64,000 bases of DNA from contig NZ_BDCU01000017.1 in assembly GCF_001618425.1 (NCBI RefSeq), forward strand, positions 310,001 to 374,000. The letters are read 5' to 3'. The DNA is from Nocardia fusca NBRC 14340 (GTDB lineage Bacteria > Actinomycetota > Actinomycetes > Mycobacteriales > Mycobacteriaceae). The notes beneath the pieces were generated by a model that searched no databases, had not been told where the DNA came from, and was given only the letters and a program-made list of their open reading frames with translations. Shown one piece after another: positions 38,419-47,163 of the stretch. The first letter of the stretch is position 1. Every line of letters starts with the position of its first letter. A program made the position numbers and the translations under genes.

Positions 38419-38600
38419 GTGGCGGACAACCTGCTGCATCTGCCGGCCGAAACGCCCGCCCGCATCCGCCGCTGCGCCCATCCCGACTGCGTGCTGTTCT
38501 TCCACGACACGTCCAAGAACGGAACCCGACGCCGGCATTCGATGGCGACCTGCGGCAACCGGGCGAAAGCGGCACGTCATCATGCGCGCCGCAGCCGGCC
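38419..38600 (+). pseudogene. Remnant of a CGNR zinc-finger regulator
   Basis: The plus-strand frame reads DNLLHLPAETPARIRRCAH, then PDCVLFFHDTSKNGTRRRHS and MATCGNRAKAARHHARR. This is the CGNR zinc finger (Cys-X4-Cys, then Cys-Gly-Asn-Arg) of actinobacterial regulators that normally have about 190 residues with an N-terminal ABATE domain. That domain is missing: upstream is the recA promoter. The frame continues to 38733 but becomes Arg/His-rich and overlaps the DUF3046 gene on the other strand. A short functional zinc-finger protein starting at GTG 38419 cannot be excluded. Confidence 0.65.
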
Positions 38601-38617
38601 GCCCCCGGGGCACGACG

Positions 38618-38812
38618 TCACCAGCGAGAGCGCGGCACATCGAATTCGGCGCACAGCGCACGCCAGACATCACGTGGATCGACACCGGATTCGATGGCGT
38701 CGGCGCCGGTCCGGCCGCCGAGCGCGGGGATAACGTGATCATTGAGCAGAGTGTCGCCCCGGGCCTCGCCGAATTCGGTGTGCATGAGTTCCTGGAATTC
38801 CGTCAACCGCAC
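38618..38812 (-). CDS. DUF3046 family small protein (Rv2738c-like)
   Basis: The 64-residue product RLTEFQELMHTEFGEARGDT continues to a C-terminus DVWRALCAEFDVPRSRW nearly identical in kind to Rv2738c, found next to recA in mycobacteria. The GTG at 38812 matches the family start; a TTG at 38821 is the only alternative. Function is unknown. Confidence 0.88.
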   Translation of the reverse strand: MRLTEFQELMHTEFGEARGDTLLNDHVIPALGGRTGADAIESGVDPRDVWRALCAEFDVPRSRW

Positions 38813-38854
38813 CGTGCACAAGATACCCGCACCGGCGTCGGCGGGCGCGGACGG

Positions 38855-40018
38855 TCAGTGCGTCCGCACCGAGTCCAGGACCCGGTGACAGATCTGTACC
38901 GGATCGGCCACCTCGGCGGCTCCCGCGGCCGCCGTCCGCGCCGCCGCGGTGAAACCCGGCTCGGCCAGCACCCGCAGCACCGCGGCGCGCACCGACTCCG
39001 GAGTGAGCGGGCGGACCAGCAGCGACGAACCCTGGCGTTGCGCGCGATTGGCGAGCTCCCACTGGTCGCCGCCACCCGGGACGGTCACCACGGGTACCCC
39101 CGCGGCCAATGATTTCGCCAGGAGCCCGTGTCCACCGCCACCGACCACCACGGCGGCGTGGGTGAGGAGTTCGTCCTGCCGTCCGAGCCCGGCGGTAGCC
39201 CATCGCGGCAGCGATTCCGGTGGCTCGTCGAGCATCGAGATCGCCACCCGGACCCCGGCTCCCGCCAGGGCCTCCAGCACCGTCTCCGCCATCCCGGCCA
39301 CCCCGGTGTGCGCGGTGGACGGCGCCACCATCACCAAGGGGTCGTCCCCCGGCGGTAACTGCAGGCGCCGGTCGGTGGGCTCCCACAACAGCGGGCCGAC
39401 CAATTCGGCCTCCTCCGGCCAGTCCGGCCGCGGTACCTCCAGCGCGGGCAGGGTGGCGACGAGCCGCGCCGCCGGACCCGGGTCGGTGGCCGGCAGACCC
39501 ACCCCGGCCCGGGCGGCCTCCCGCTGCCGCTGCCCGGTCCGCACCGCGCGAGCGGTGAACATCCGCAGCACCGAGTCCCGGGCACGACCGCGCACGCCGG
39601 CGCCCGGCGCGAGCCCACTGCCGATCGGCGGCAGCCCTTTCGACGGAAGATAGAGCGGATGCGGTGACAGTTCGACCCACGGCACCCGCAACCGCTCGGC
39701 GGCCATACCGCCCCCCGCGGTGAGGACATCGGAGACAACCAGTTCCGGCAGCATCGCGCCGAGTTCGGGCAGGATCTCGGTCGAGATATAGGCCGCCCGT
39801 CGATGAATTCGCGCACCGGCGTCGCCGTCGTCGTCGATCGGCCTGGGCGCCAGCCCCTTCAGCCGCCGCACCCCGATACCGGCCGCCCGCGCGGCCTCGA
39901 ACCAGCGGGTGCCGGTGAACAGGACAGGATCGTCACCCGCGTCCCGGAAACGCAGGCAGAGCGCGATAGCGGGAAACGCATGACCCGGATCGGGACCGGC
40001 GACGACAGCCACTCGCAT
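38855..40018 (-). CDS. UGT-like glycosyltransferase (Rv2739c-like)
   Basis: This 387-residue GT-B fold enzyme resembles macrolide/sterol-type glycosyltransferases of family GT1. The N-terminal acceptor half opens with VAVVAGPDPGHAFPAIALCL; the donor half has the motif VVVGGGGHGLLAKSLAAGVP and a GGGDQWELANRAQ segment. Donor and acceptor sugars are unknown. Position equals Rv2739c beside recA. Confidence 0.82.
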   Translation of the reverse strand: MRVAVVAGPDPGHAFPAIALCLRFRDAGDDPVLFTGTRWFEAARAAGIGVRRLKGLAPRPIDDDGDAGARIHRRAAYISTEILPELGAMLPELVVSDVLTAGGGMAAERLRVPWVELSPHPLYLPSKGLPPIGSGLAPGAGVRGRARDSVLRMFTARAVRTGQRQREAARAGVGLPATDPGPAARLVATLPALEVPRPDWPEEAELVGPLLWEPTDRRLQLPPGDDPLVMVAPSTAHTGVAGMAETVLEALAGAGVRVAISMLDEPPESLPRWATAGLGRQDELLTHAAVVVGGGGHGLLAKSLAAGVPVVTVPGGGDQWELANRAQRQGSSLLVRPLTPESVRAAVLRVLAEPGFTAAARTAAAGAAEVADPVQICHRVLDSVRTH

Positions 40019-40127
40019 CCGGTCATGCTATCGGCGCGCCCGCAGGCGCCGAGTCCGGGCCGCGCTTATGTGGCGGCGCCGGCCCATCTCGAGGTGTGTT
40101 CCGCCACAGCGGTACCGTGCCGGCAAC

Positions 40128-40841
40128 TCAGCCGGCGAAGGTGTACAGCTCGAACCCGACGGCGCGTTCGCCGGCGAAACCGTCCACCGGTGCCGTGGTC
40201 ATCGTGACCACCGCGCGCACCTGATCGGCCACCGGTTCCGGGCTCAACGCCTCCAGGTAGCGCCGGTGTTCGGCCAGTGACGCCTCGGCGGCGCCGACCG
40301 TGGCGGTGACGTCCACCGCGTGGGTGGCGCCGGCCGGGACGGCCACGGCCGCCCAGCGCGCGGTCCACGGTGGTGGCTCGGTGATCTCGGGGAAGATCCA
40401 TTCGTTGCCGGCATCGGATACCGCGTCGAGCGCCGCGCGGCCGACGGCCCGGTGGTCGGCGCTGTTGACGATGCCGGGGGCCCAGGTCGGCCCGAAATGT
40501 CCCAGCACCACCAGTTCCGGACGGTGCCGGCGGATCGCCGCGGCCAGATCGCGGCGCAAGGCCGGGTTCGCTTCGATCCGGCCGTCCGGATGGCCGAGGA
40601 ACTGCACCTCGCTCACCCCGACGACCGCGGCCGCGGCACGCTCTTCGGCTTCGCGCAACGGACCCGCCTCGGCGGGCGGCATACCGGCGATCCCCGCCTC
40701 CCCGGAGGTCACCAGCAGGTAGCGCACATCCTTACCCTGGCCGGTCCAGCGGGCCACCGCGGCGGCGACTCCGTACTCGATATCGTCGGGGTGAGCGACG
40801 ATCACCAGGGCCCGCTGCCAATCCTCCGGAAGATGCTGCAT
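40128..40841 (-). CDS. PIG-L / LmbE-family deacetylase
   Basis: The 237-residue product has the zinc site AHPDDIEYG (near residue 20) and NSADHRAVG (distal histidine), as in MshB, BshB and other N-acetylglucosamine deacetylases. The substrate is unknown; MshB itself is longer. ATG at 40841 leads directly to the conserved part. A terminator upstream separates it from the psp cluster. Confidence 0.87.
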   Translation of the reverse strand: MQHLPEDWQRALVIVAHPDDIEYGVAAAVARWTGQGKDVRYLLVTSGEAGIAGMPPAEAGPLREAEERAAAAVVGVSEVQFLGHPDGRIEANPALRRDLAAAIRRHRPELVVLGHFGPTWAPGIVNSADHRAVGRAALDAVSDAGNEWIFPEITEPPPWTARWAAVAVPAGATHAVDVTATVGAAEASLAEHRRYLEALSPEPVADQVRAVVTMTTAPVDGFAGERAVGFELYTFAG

Positions 40842-40879
40842 GGCGTCATTCGAACACACGCACCCGCCCGATGACACGG

Positions 40880-40917
40880 AAAAGCCGGATGACCCTCCGG
40901 GCGGAGAGGCATCCGGC
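40880..40917 (-). terminator. Terminator after the psp cluster
   Basis: On the minus strand GCCGGATG and CATCCGGC form a stem with an inner CTCCG/CGGAG pairing, followed directly by TTTT (40883-40880). It lies 20 bases after the small membrane protein gene, marking the end of the clgR-psp transcription unit. Confidence 0.72.
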
Positions 40918-40937
40918 CGCATCGTCGCGTGGGCGGA

Positions 40938-41111
40938 TCAGACTTTGGTGACCGAGTTGTCGTCCGAGCCGGAGATCGCCTTGTAGAGCAGATACAGCCC
41001 GAATACCACCGCGCTGATCACCAGGATCGGGAACAGCCCTTTGATCAGTGCGCCGATCACCGCCAGCGCGATCCAGACGACGGCCACCACGCCGATGATC
41101 TTCCACAGCAT
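40938..41111 (-). CDS. Small membrane protein downstream of pspM
   Basis: The 57-residue product has two hydrophobic helices (IIGVVAVVWIALAVIGALI and PILVISAVVFGLYLLY) with a short charged tail. A GGGAGG site precedes the ATG at 41111. It occupies the place of pspN (Rv2742c) in mycobacteria but is much shorter and shows no likeness I can see. It probably works at the membrane with PspA/PspM. Confidence 0.75.
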   Translation of the reverse strand: MLWKIIGVVAVVWIALAVIGALIKGLFPILVISAVVFGLYLLYKAISGSDDNSVTKV

Positions 41112-41220
41112 TTTGTGCCTCCCAGCGGTTGTCTCCTGCTTCGAGCATGGCACCGCGGACACGGGAAATCACCAGGTGAAGAGCAATATCCGGGGAAGAT
41201 CAGGGTTGACCCTGAGACCG

Positions 41221-42162
41221 TTACGGGCGCGCGCGACCGCGGGGCACCTCGGCCACGGGCGGCTGCCACGAGGGGTGGCCCGCGGCGGGCGGCAACGAAC
41301 CGGGAGCCCAGTCGGCGAGTTCGGTGAGTGCCTGTGCCCAGCCGTCCATCCGATCGGCCGCGTGCCGCAGATCGGCGACGATACCGTCGAACTCGTAGCG
41401 GAGCGCCCCTGTTTCGTCGACGGCGAGGACTCGGGCGGCCGCGGCGACCACCTGCTCGTACTCGGCGACGCCGCCGTCGAGCCGGGCGACGATCGACTGC
41501 AGTGTTTCTCCGAGCCGATGCACGTCGGCCGCGTCGGCGATCTCGGCCGCACCCCCGCCGAGGGTCCGGATCGCGCCTTCCATCGTGGCGATATCGGCGG
41601 CCAGCGCGGTCAGCGCGGCGGCACCGGAGCCGGCGGTGGCGATCAGATCTTCGAGTTCCTCGGCGGGTAGCCGACGGGACCGGGCGATCTGCCCGGCCAC
41701 CTCGTGCAACGCGCGTTCGGCACGCGCCAATCGGGCCATGGCGGGCCGGGCGGCGGACCGGCCGGAGGGAAGTTTGCGCGGGAGGTAGCCGGCCATCGGC
41801 AGCGGCGCCCGCCGCAACCGCAGGTAACGGCGGGTGCTCAGGGCTGCGCCGGTGACCAGGGCGACCGCCCCGCCGCCGAGCACCACGACCGCCCAGGCGG
41901 GGGCGGACAGAATCACCAGCCCGACCGCCCCGGCGGTGGTGAGACCGGAGACCGTGCCGAGGCCGATACTGCGCCGCCGGGCCCGGCGGCGCCGGCGGAG
42001 CTCGCGTTCCCGCGGATCGGCCCAGCGGCGGACCGCGACGAGCGCGTTCTCGCCGGCTTCCCGCAGACTGTCGGCGACGTAGGCCGCCTGCGGCTGCAGT
42101 TCGGGCCAGGCACGGGCGAACTCCCGGGACCCGGTGCGGAATCGGGACCTGTCAGACTTCAT
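41221..42162 (-). CDS. pspM: Envelope stress response membrane protein PspM
   Basis: The 313-residue product matches Rv2743c in position and build: basic N-terminal region, two adjacent transmembrane helices at about residues 68-108, then a long helical C-terminal domain rich in Ala, Glu and Asp. In mycobacteria PspM binds PspA and helps maintain the envelope. It starts 32 bases after the pspA stop. Confidence 0.82.
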   Translation of the reverse strand: MKSDRSRFRTGSREFARAWPELQPQAAYVADSLREAGENALVAVRRWADPRERELRRRRRARRRSIGLGTVSGLTTAGAVGLVILSAPAWAVVVLGGGAVALVTGAALSTRRYLRLRRAPLPMAGYLPRKLPSGRSAARPAMARLARAERALHEVAGQIARSRRLPAEELEDLIATAGSGAAALTALAADIATMEGAIRTLGGGAAEIADAADVHRLGETLQSIVARLDGGVAEYEQVVAAAARVLAVDETGALRYEFDGIVADLRHAADRMDGWAQALTELADWAPGSLPPAAGHPSWQPPVAEVPRGRARP

Positions 42163-42194
42163 CGCTGTCCTCGCCGAACTCGGTGGAGCCGCTG

Positions 42195-43025
42195 CTACTG
42201 CGCGGTCCGGCCCTTGTCCATCTGTGGTTGTGGTTGTGCGGGTTCGGCCGCCGACTTCCCGGCGTCGAGCGCCGCGCCGGTGTTCCCGGCGGGCAGGGAA
42301 TCGCCGCGCATGGACGCGCGAATCTGCTCGAGCCGGCTGTGGCCGGCCATCTGGACGCTGGCCTGCTGGACCTCGAGCATGCGCCCCTGGACGGTGTTCT
42401 GGGCGAGTTCGGCGGACCCCAGCGCGGTGGCGTAGCGGCGTTCGATCTTCTCCCGCACCGCGTCCAGGCTGGGGACGCTGCCGGGGGCGGACAGGGTGCT
42501 GTCCATCTGCTGCAGGGAGGCACTGACCTGCTCCTGCATCTTGGCCTGTTCGAGCTGGCTGAGCAGTTTGGTGCGCTCGGCGACCTTCTGCTGCAGCAGC
42601 ATCGCGTTCTGCTCCACCGCCTTCTTGGCCTGCGCGGCGGCTTGCAGCGACTGATCGTGCAGCACCTTCAGGTCCTCGACCGACTGTTCGGCGGTGACCA
42701 ATTGCGCAGCGAACGCCTCGGCGGCGTTGGTGTACTGGATGGCCTTCTCGGCATCACCCGCGGCATTGGCCTGATCGGCGAGGACGACGGCCTGACGGGC
42801 ATTGGCGTTGAGCTTCTCGACCTCGTCGAGCTGCCGGTTCAGCTTCATCTCCAGCTGACGCTGGTTCCCGATTACCGAGGCGGCCTGCTGGGACAGTGCC
42901 TGGTGCTGACGCTGAGCCTCTTCGATAGCCTGCTGAATCTGGACCTTCGGATCCGCGTGCTCCTCGATCTTGGCATCGAAGAGGGCCATCAGGTATTTCC
43001 AGGCCTTCGTGAACGGATTAGCCAT
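42195..43025 (-). CDS. pspA: Phage shock protein A / 35-kDa antigen
   Basis: The 276-residue PspA/IM30-family protein polymerises on stressed membranes. It begins [20 protein letters not shown], the amphipathic helix of mycobacterial Rv2744c, followed by long coiled coils and a Pro/Gln tail. ATG at 43025 is chosen on that likeness; a longer frame from 43085 is not family-like. It lies between clgR and pspM. Confidence 0.93.
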   Translation of the reverse strand: MANPFTKAWKYLMALFDAKIEEHADPKVQIQQAIEEAQRQHQALSQQAASVIGNQRQLEMKLNRQLDEVEKLNANARQAVVLADQANAAGDAEKAIQYTNAAEAFAAQLVTAEQSVEDLKVLHDQSLQAAAQAKKAVEQNAMLLQQKVAERTKLLSQLEQAKMQEQVSASLQQMDSTLSAPGSVPSLDAVREKIERRYATALGSAELAQNTVQGRMLEVQQASVQMAGHSRLEQIRASMRGDSLPAGNTGAALDAGKSAAEPAQPQPQMDKGRTAQ

Positions 43026-43247
43026 CGGTTGATCCCGCCTCCATCTACTGTGCCGCCTGGGCGACTCGGAGTGCGCGACCGTCACGCACTCGGTATCTGC
43101 CTATCCTCCACCATGCGGCGCCGGGTCCCGGCCACCGAACGACGCCGCGTCTCGCCGAGAACGGCCGCGCCGACGCATACTACGAATCTATCCGGTCCCC
43201 GGCGCCGCGCGCATTGTCACGATCGGGTATACGACGGCTATAACCGA

Positions 43248-43682
43248 TCAGGCCGCTTCGACCAGCACGAGCGGGCCGTTGGTGGGCGCCGGGATGACGA
43301 TCCGGGTCTCGCCGTCGACCTGGGTCCGGGTACCGGCCGCGGCCGACGCGGCGGCGGGTTCGGCGGCCGCGGGCTCGGCGGCCGGCTCCGCCGGTGCCGG
43401 GGTGGCCGCTTCGGCGGGTTCACGGGCCGGGGCGGCGCCCGCCGGCAGATCCTCGCCGGCGATCGCGGTGCTCACGTCCCACAGCACCCGGGACAGCGGT
43501 ATGTCGAGGGCGTCGCAGATCGCGGCCAGCAGTTCACTGGACGCTTCCTTACGACCCCGCTCGACTTCGGAGAGGTAGCCCAGGCTCACCCGCGCCGAGG
43601 TGGATACTTCGCGCAGGGTCCGGCTCTGGGCGAGGCGCGCACGCCGCAGACTGTCCCCGATCGCTTCTCGCAGCAGCGTCAT
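43248..43682 (-). CDS. clgR: Clp gene regulator ClgR
   Basis: This 144-residue XRE-type regulator activates clp protease and psp genes. The helix-turn-helix ([30 protein letters not shown]) is typical of ClgR. An Ala/Pro/Glu-rich linker is longer than in mycobacteria, and the C-terminus ends LVLVEAA, an Ala-Ala end that in mycobacterial ClgR makes the protein a Clp substrate. A SigE-like promoter precedes it. Confidence 0.9.
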   Translation of the reverse strand: MTLLREAIGDSLRRARLAQSRTLREVSTSARVSLGYLSEVERGRKEASSELLAAICDALDIPLSRVLWDVSTAIAGEDLPAGAAPAREPAEAATPAPAEPAAEPAAAEPAAASAAAGTRTQVDGETRIVIPAPTNGPLVLVEAA

Positions 43683-43742
43683 CGAGTTCTCCTTCTCCCG
43701 GTAGGCGTCGCCCACGGCACGCACGCGGTTCTCTCTTCGCAC

Positions 43743-43770
43743 AACGTCGGAACCCGCCCCGAGGGTTCCC
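43743..43770 (-). promoter_or_regulatory. SigE-like promoter of clgR
   Basis: On the minus strand GGGAAC (43770-43765) and CGTT (43746-43743), 18 bases apart, match the mycobacterial SigE consensus. They lie about 60-90 bases before the clgR ATG, as expected for SigE control of the clgR-psp unit. Confidence 0.6.
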
Positions 43771-43789
43771 GGGCCGGTCGCGGAACTGC

Positions 43790-44305
43790 TCACCGGGTGG
43801 GTGATTCGCCCCGCACGCACCGCAGCAGTTCCCGAACCGCGGCCTGTGTCGCTGTGAACCTGATATTCCACCGGTCGCCGGTGAGTTTCAACCGCATCAC
43901 CTCGGTATGCCCGGGTCCGGCGAGTCCGAGGAAGACGGTGCCGACCTCGATCCCCGCCTGGGGGTCGGGCCCGGCGACCCCGGTGAGCGCGATTCCCCAG
44001 TCGGCGCCGCAGCGGGTCCGGGCGCCGACCGCGAGCTGTTGTGCGGTACTCGCGGCCACCGGACCCTCGGCGGTCAGGACCTGCTCGTCGACCCCGGCCA
44101 GACTGTGTTTGAGGTCGGTCGCGTACACCACCATGCCGCCGCGCAGCACCGCACTGGCCCCGGGCACACCGGCGATCGTGGCGGACACCAGCCCCGCGGT
44201 CAGTGATTCGGCGGTGGCGACGGTCTGCCCGCTGTCCTTCAGGGCGGCGACGAGATCGGCGGCCGCGCTGCCGGCGGTGAGCGGGCCGGTGTGTCCGGCC
44301 GTCAT
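43790..44305 (-). CDS. CinA-family nicotinamide-nucleotide amidohydrolase
   Basis: The 171-residue product is the stand-alone C-terminal CinA/PncC domain that deamidates nicotinamide mononucleotide for NAD recycling. Conserved parts are [36 protein letters not shown] and [18 protein letters not shown] at 44305 overlaps the pgsA stop as ATGA, so the two are co-translated. Confidence 0.9.
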   Translation of the reverse strand: MTAGHTGPLTAGSAAADLVAALKDSGQTVATAESLTAGLVSATIAGVPGASAVLRGGMVVYATDLKHSLAGVDEQVLTAEGPVAASTAQQLAVGARTRCGADWGIALTGVAGPDPQAGIEVGTVFLGLAGPGHTEVMRLKLTGDRWNIRFTATQAAVRELLRCVRGESPTR

Positions 44306-44955
44306 CCGCGAGTCCGGTGCGGTCCGGCGAGCCACAGCCTGGCCGCCTGACCGACGTAGTCCAGGCCCGTGACCACTGTGAGAAGCAACGCGATCCACAT
44401 CAGCGTCATTCCCGCGGTGGCGAAACCACCCGAGAGCGGTAGCAGCAGCACCCCGATGGCCACCGATTGGACGAGGGTTTTGAGTTTCCCGCCGCGACCG
44501 GCCGGGATGACGCCGCGGCGCACCACCGCCAGCCGCAGCAGGGTGATTCCGATCTCGCGCGCGCAGATGACGACGGTCATCCACCACGGCAGATCGCCCA
44601 GCATCGAGAGCCCGATGAGCGCCGCGCCGATGAGCGCCTTGTCCGCGATGGGATCGGCGAGTTTGCCGAAATCGGTGACGAGGCCGTATTTGCGGGCGAG
44701 CTGACCGTCGAACCGGTCGGTGATCGCGGCGAGCGCGAAGAGCAGGGTCGCGGTGATCCGCCAGCCGGTCTGATGACCGCCATCGGCGAACAGCGCCAGG
44801 ACGAACAGCGGTACCAGCGCGATCCGGATCATGGTGAGGATGTTCGCGATGTTCAGCAGCGGAACCGCGGATTCGGCGGGTGCGGGCACCAGACCACCGC
44901 GCGGTGGTCCGGGCACGGTCAGACGCCGGTCGATCTCCTCGGGATGCACGCTCAT
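44302..44955 (-). CDS. pgsA: CDP-diacylglycerol-glycerol-3-phosphate 3-phosphatidyltransferase
   Basis: The 217-residue membrane enzyme makes phosphatidylglycerol phosphate. The CDP-alcohol phosphotransferase motif [20 protein letters not shown] with its later aspartates (ADPIAD) is intact, among about five membrane helices. ATG at 44955 has an AGAGGCGG ribosome site; the earlier start at 45027 lacks one. Equivalent to PgsA3 (Rv2746c). Confidence 0.9.
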   Translation of the reverse strand: MSVHPEEIDRRLTVPGPPRGGLVPAPAESAVPLLNIANILTMIRIALVPLFVLALFADGGHQTGWRITATLLFALAAITDRFDGQLARKYGLVTDFGKLADPIADKALIGAALIGLSMLGDLPWWMTVVICAREIGITLLRLAVVRRGVIPAGRGGKLKTLVQSVAIGVLLLPLSGGFATAGMTLMWIALLLTVVTGLDYVGQAARLWLAGPHRTRG

Positions 44956-45065
44956 GGCCGCCTCTGCGCCGCGGCGCCGGGACAGGCGCGCGAGATCGAG
45001 CGGGAGGGCGGAGTCTGCGGCACACACCCAGACTATCGGTAGCCCGGCCGACTACTGTGCACCCC

Positions 45066-45617
45066 ATGACCTCACGGGGACCACTGAGTGGTTCGACCAG
45101 CGACGCACCCGGTACGCAGACCGCCACCGTGCGGGTGCGTCGCGCCCGCACCTCCGATGTCCCGGCGATCAAATCGCTCGTCGATGTATATGCGGGCCGC
45201 ATCCTGCTGGAGAAGAACCTCGTCAATCTGTACGAGTCGGTACAGGAGTTCTGGGTGGCCGAACTCGGCGACCGCGTGGTGGGCTGCGGTGCGCTGCACG
45301 TGCTGTGGGCCGACCTCGGTGAGGTGCGCACGGTGGCGGTTCTTCCCGAGGTGAAAGGCCACGGTGTGGGCAAAGTCATCGTGGAGCAGCTGGTCGAGGT
45401 GGCGCGGGAGCTCGAGCTGCGGCGGTTGTTCGTGCTCACCTTCGAGGTCGAGTTCTTCGCCCGGCACGGTTTCGCGGAGATCGAGGGCACTCCGGTGACC
45501 GCCGAGGTGTACGCGGAGATGTGCCGGTCCTACGACACCGGTGTGGCGGAGTTCCTGGACCTCAGCTTTGTGAAACCCAACACTCTCGGCAACACCCGAA
45601 TGCTGCTCACGCTCTGA
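45066..45617 (+). CDS. argA: Amino-acid N-acetyltransferase (NAGS-type)
   Basis: The 183-residue stand-alone GNAT enzyme matches Rv2747, which acetylates glutamate for arginine synthesis. Conserved parts are RRARTSDVPAIKSLVDVYAG, LHVLWADLGEVRTVAV and VKGHGVGKVIVEQL (acetyl-CoA loop). No kinase domain is present. It is divergent from pgsA, with no arg genes nearby. Confidence 0.88.
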   Translation: MTSRGPLSGSTSDAPGTQTATVRVRRARTSDVPAIKSLVDVYAGRILLEKNLVNLYESVQEFWVAELGDRVVGCGALHVLWADLGEVRTVAVLPEVKGHGVGKVIVEQLVEVARELELRRLFVLTFEVEFFARHGFAEIEGTPVTAEVYAEMCRSYDTGVAEFLDLSFVKPNTLGNTRMLLTL

Positions 45618-45698
45618 GATTCACCGGCCGCAGGAGTACCTACCACTCGCGGTGGACGGTCGGCACCGCGGCGACACCCCGCGCACTAGAGTCGACGG

Positions 45699-45983
45699 GT
45701 GCCTCTTTTCGCTGTTCACTACACCTATTCCGACGCCACCGTTCCCGCTCGGGACACCCATCGCCCGCGTCACCGGACGTGGCTGGCCGACCGGCTTTCG
45801 GAGGGCGCGCTGCTGAGCAGCGGGCCGTACCCGGACGGTTCCGGCGCCCTGCTGCTGTTCCGCGCGACCGACGCCGCGGCGCTGGACGAGCTGCTGGCCC
45901 AGGACCCGTTCGCTCAGGAGAAGCTGATCGATGATGTGCGGGCCGTCGAATGGCAGCCCGTACTCGGCGCGTTCGCCGACTGA
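45699..45983 (+). CDS. YciI-family protein
   Basis: The 94-residue product has the dimeric ferredoxin-like YciI fold: VHYTYSD, a hydrophobic SEGALLSSGPYPDGSGALLLF core and DPFAQEKL. The family includes dechlorinases and domains linked to sigma factors; most members have unknown roles. GTG start at 45699. Confidence 0.85.
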   Translation: MPLFAVHYTYSDATVPARDTHRPRHRTWLADRLSEGALLSSGPYPDGSGALLLFRATDAAALDELLAQDPFAQEKLIDDVRAVEWQPVLGAFAD

Positions 45984-45991
45984 GTGGTGCC

Positions 45992-46025
45992 GCGTCCCGG
46001 CCGGGCGCCGACCCGGCCGGGACGC
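45992..46025. terminator. Bidirectional terminator hairpin
   Basis: GCGTCCCGGCCGGG and CCCGGCCGGGACGC form a perfect 14-base stem around a 6-base loop in the 47-base gap between the YciI gene and the convergent terC-like gene. Confidence 0.7.
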
Positions 46026-46030
46026 ACCGG

Positions 46031-47035
46031 CTACTCGCCCGAACCGGCGGCCGACTTCGGCCGGGCCTGCCCGCGGGTACGCAGCAGGCTGGCGACGGTC
46101 GCGACGACCAGGATGCCGAGGATCACCGACAACGACAGCGCGGTGGAGATCTCCGGGACGTTCACATGCTCGCCGCCGTTGATGAACGGCAGGTTGTTCT
46201 CGTGCAGGGCGTGCAACACCAGTTTGACGCCGATGAAGGCCAGAATGGCCGCGAGACCGTAGGACAGGTAGACCAACCGGTCCAGCAGGCCGCCGATCAG
46301 GAAGAAGAGCTGGCGCAGCCCCATCAGCGCGAACGCGTTCGCGGTGAACACGATGTAGGGCTCCTCGGTGAGGCCGTAGATGGCCGGGATCGAGTCGAGC
46401 GCGAACAGCAGATCGGCGAATCCGATGGCCACCAGTGCCAGCAGCATCGGCGTGAGCGCGCGTCGGCCGTCGATCCGGGTGACCAGCTTGTCGCCGTCAT
46501 AGGTCTCGGTGGTCGGCACGAAGCGCTTGATGAGCGCGACGATCCGGCTGTCGCGTTTCTGTTCCTCTTCGACCTCGTGGCCGCTCTCCTTCAGGAGCTT
46601 GACCGCGGTGTAGACCAGGAAGAGTCCGAACAGGTAGAAAACCCAGCTGAAGGCGCTGATGGCGGCGGCGCCCACCGCGATGAAGACACCGCGCATGACC
46701 AGGGCCACCACGATGCCGATGAGCAGCACCTTCTGCTGGTAGATCCGGGGCACCGCGAAGGTGGACATGATGATCAGGAAGATGAACAGGTTGTCCACCG
46801 AGAGCGCTTTCTCGGTGACGAAACCGGCGTAGTACTCACCGGCGAAGGTCCCGCCCCATTTCCAGGCGATCACCCCGCCGAAGGCCAGCGCCAGCCCGAT
46901 GTAGACCGCGGACCAGAAGCCGGACTCACGGAAGGTCGGTTCGTGCGGAGTCCGCACATGGGCGAAGAAATCGAAGACGAACAACCCGAGGATCACCACG
47001 AGGGTGATTCCCCAGACAAGAGCGGTTACCTGCAT
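46031..47035 (-). CDS. TerC-family integral membrane protein
   Basis: The 334-residue product has about nine membrane helices with TerC-type acidic motifs: EKALSVDNLFIFLIIMS and FADLLFALDSIPAIYG. Relatives (Alx, MeeF/MeeY) export manganese, often feeding metal to exported enzymes. The central loop is highly charged. I see no yybP-ykoY riboswitch in the short leader. Confidence 0.9.
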   Translation of the reverse strand: MQVTALVWGITLVVILGLFVFDFFAHVRTPHEPTFRESGFWSAVYIGLALAFGGVIAWKWGGTFAGEYYAGFVTEKALSVDNLFIFLIIMSTFAVPRIYQQKVLLIGIVVALVMRGVFIAVGAAAISAFSWVFYLFGLFLVYTAVKLLKESGHEVEEEQKRDSRIVALIKRFVPTTETYDGDKLVTRIDGRRALTPMLLALVAIGFADLLFALDSIPAIYGLTEEPYIVFTANAFALMGLRQLFFLIGGLLDRLVYLSYGLAAILAFIGVKLVLHALHENNLPFINGGEHVNVPEISTALSLSVILGILVVATVASLLRTRGQARPKSAAGSGE

Positions 47036-47163
47036 ACGGCGATCCGTTCAGCGGTGCGAGTCATACCACCAATCATGCCCGATATGCCCGTTTCAGCCGG
47101 CTTGCGGGGTGGTTGCCGGCTATCGTCGCATATCAGCGCGCCCGGCGACCGGCAGCACGCCGG

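Larger units (their letters stand above)
38203..38617. other. Region between recA and the DUF3046 gene
   Basis: These 415 bases hold the recA promoter with its SOS box and, from about 38419, a plus-strand stretch coding for the C-terminal zinc finger of a CGNR-family protein. Confidence 0.6.

Noticed and set aside
46031..46262. Plus-strand frames opposite terC
   Set aside because: They overlap the strongly supported TerC gene and have no independent start signals.
47036..47163. Manganese riboswitch upstream of the TerC gene
   Set aside because: The leader is short and I see no yybP-ykoY core motifs.
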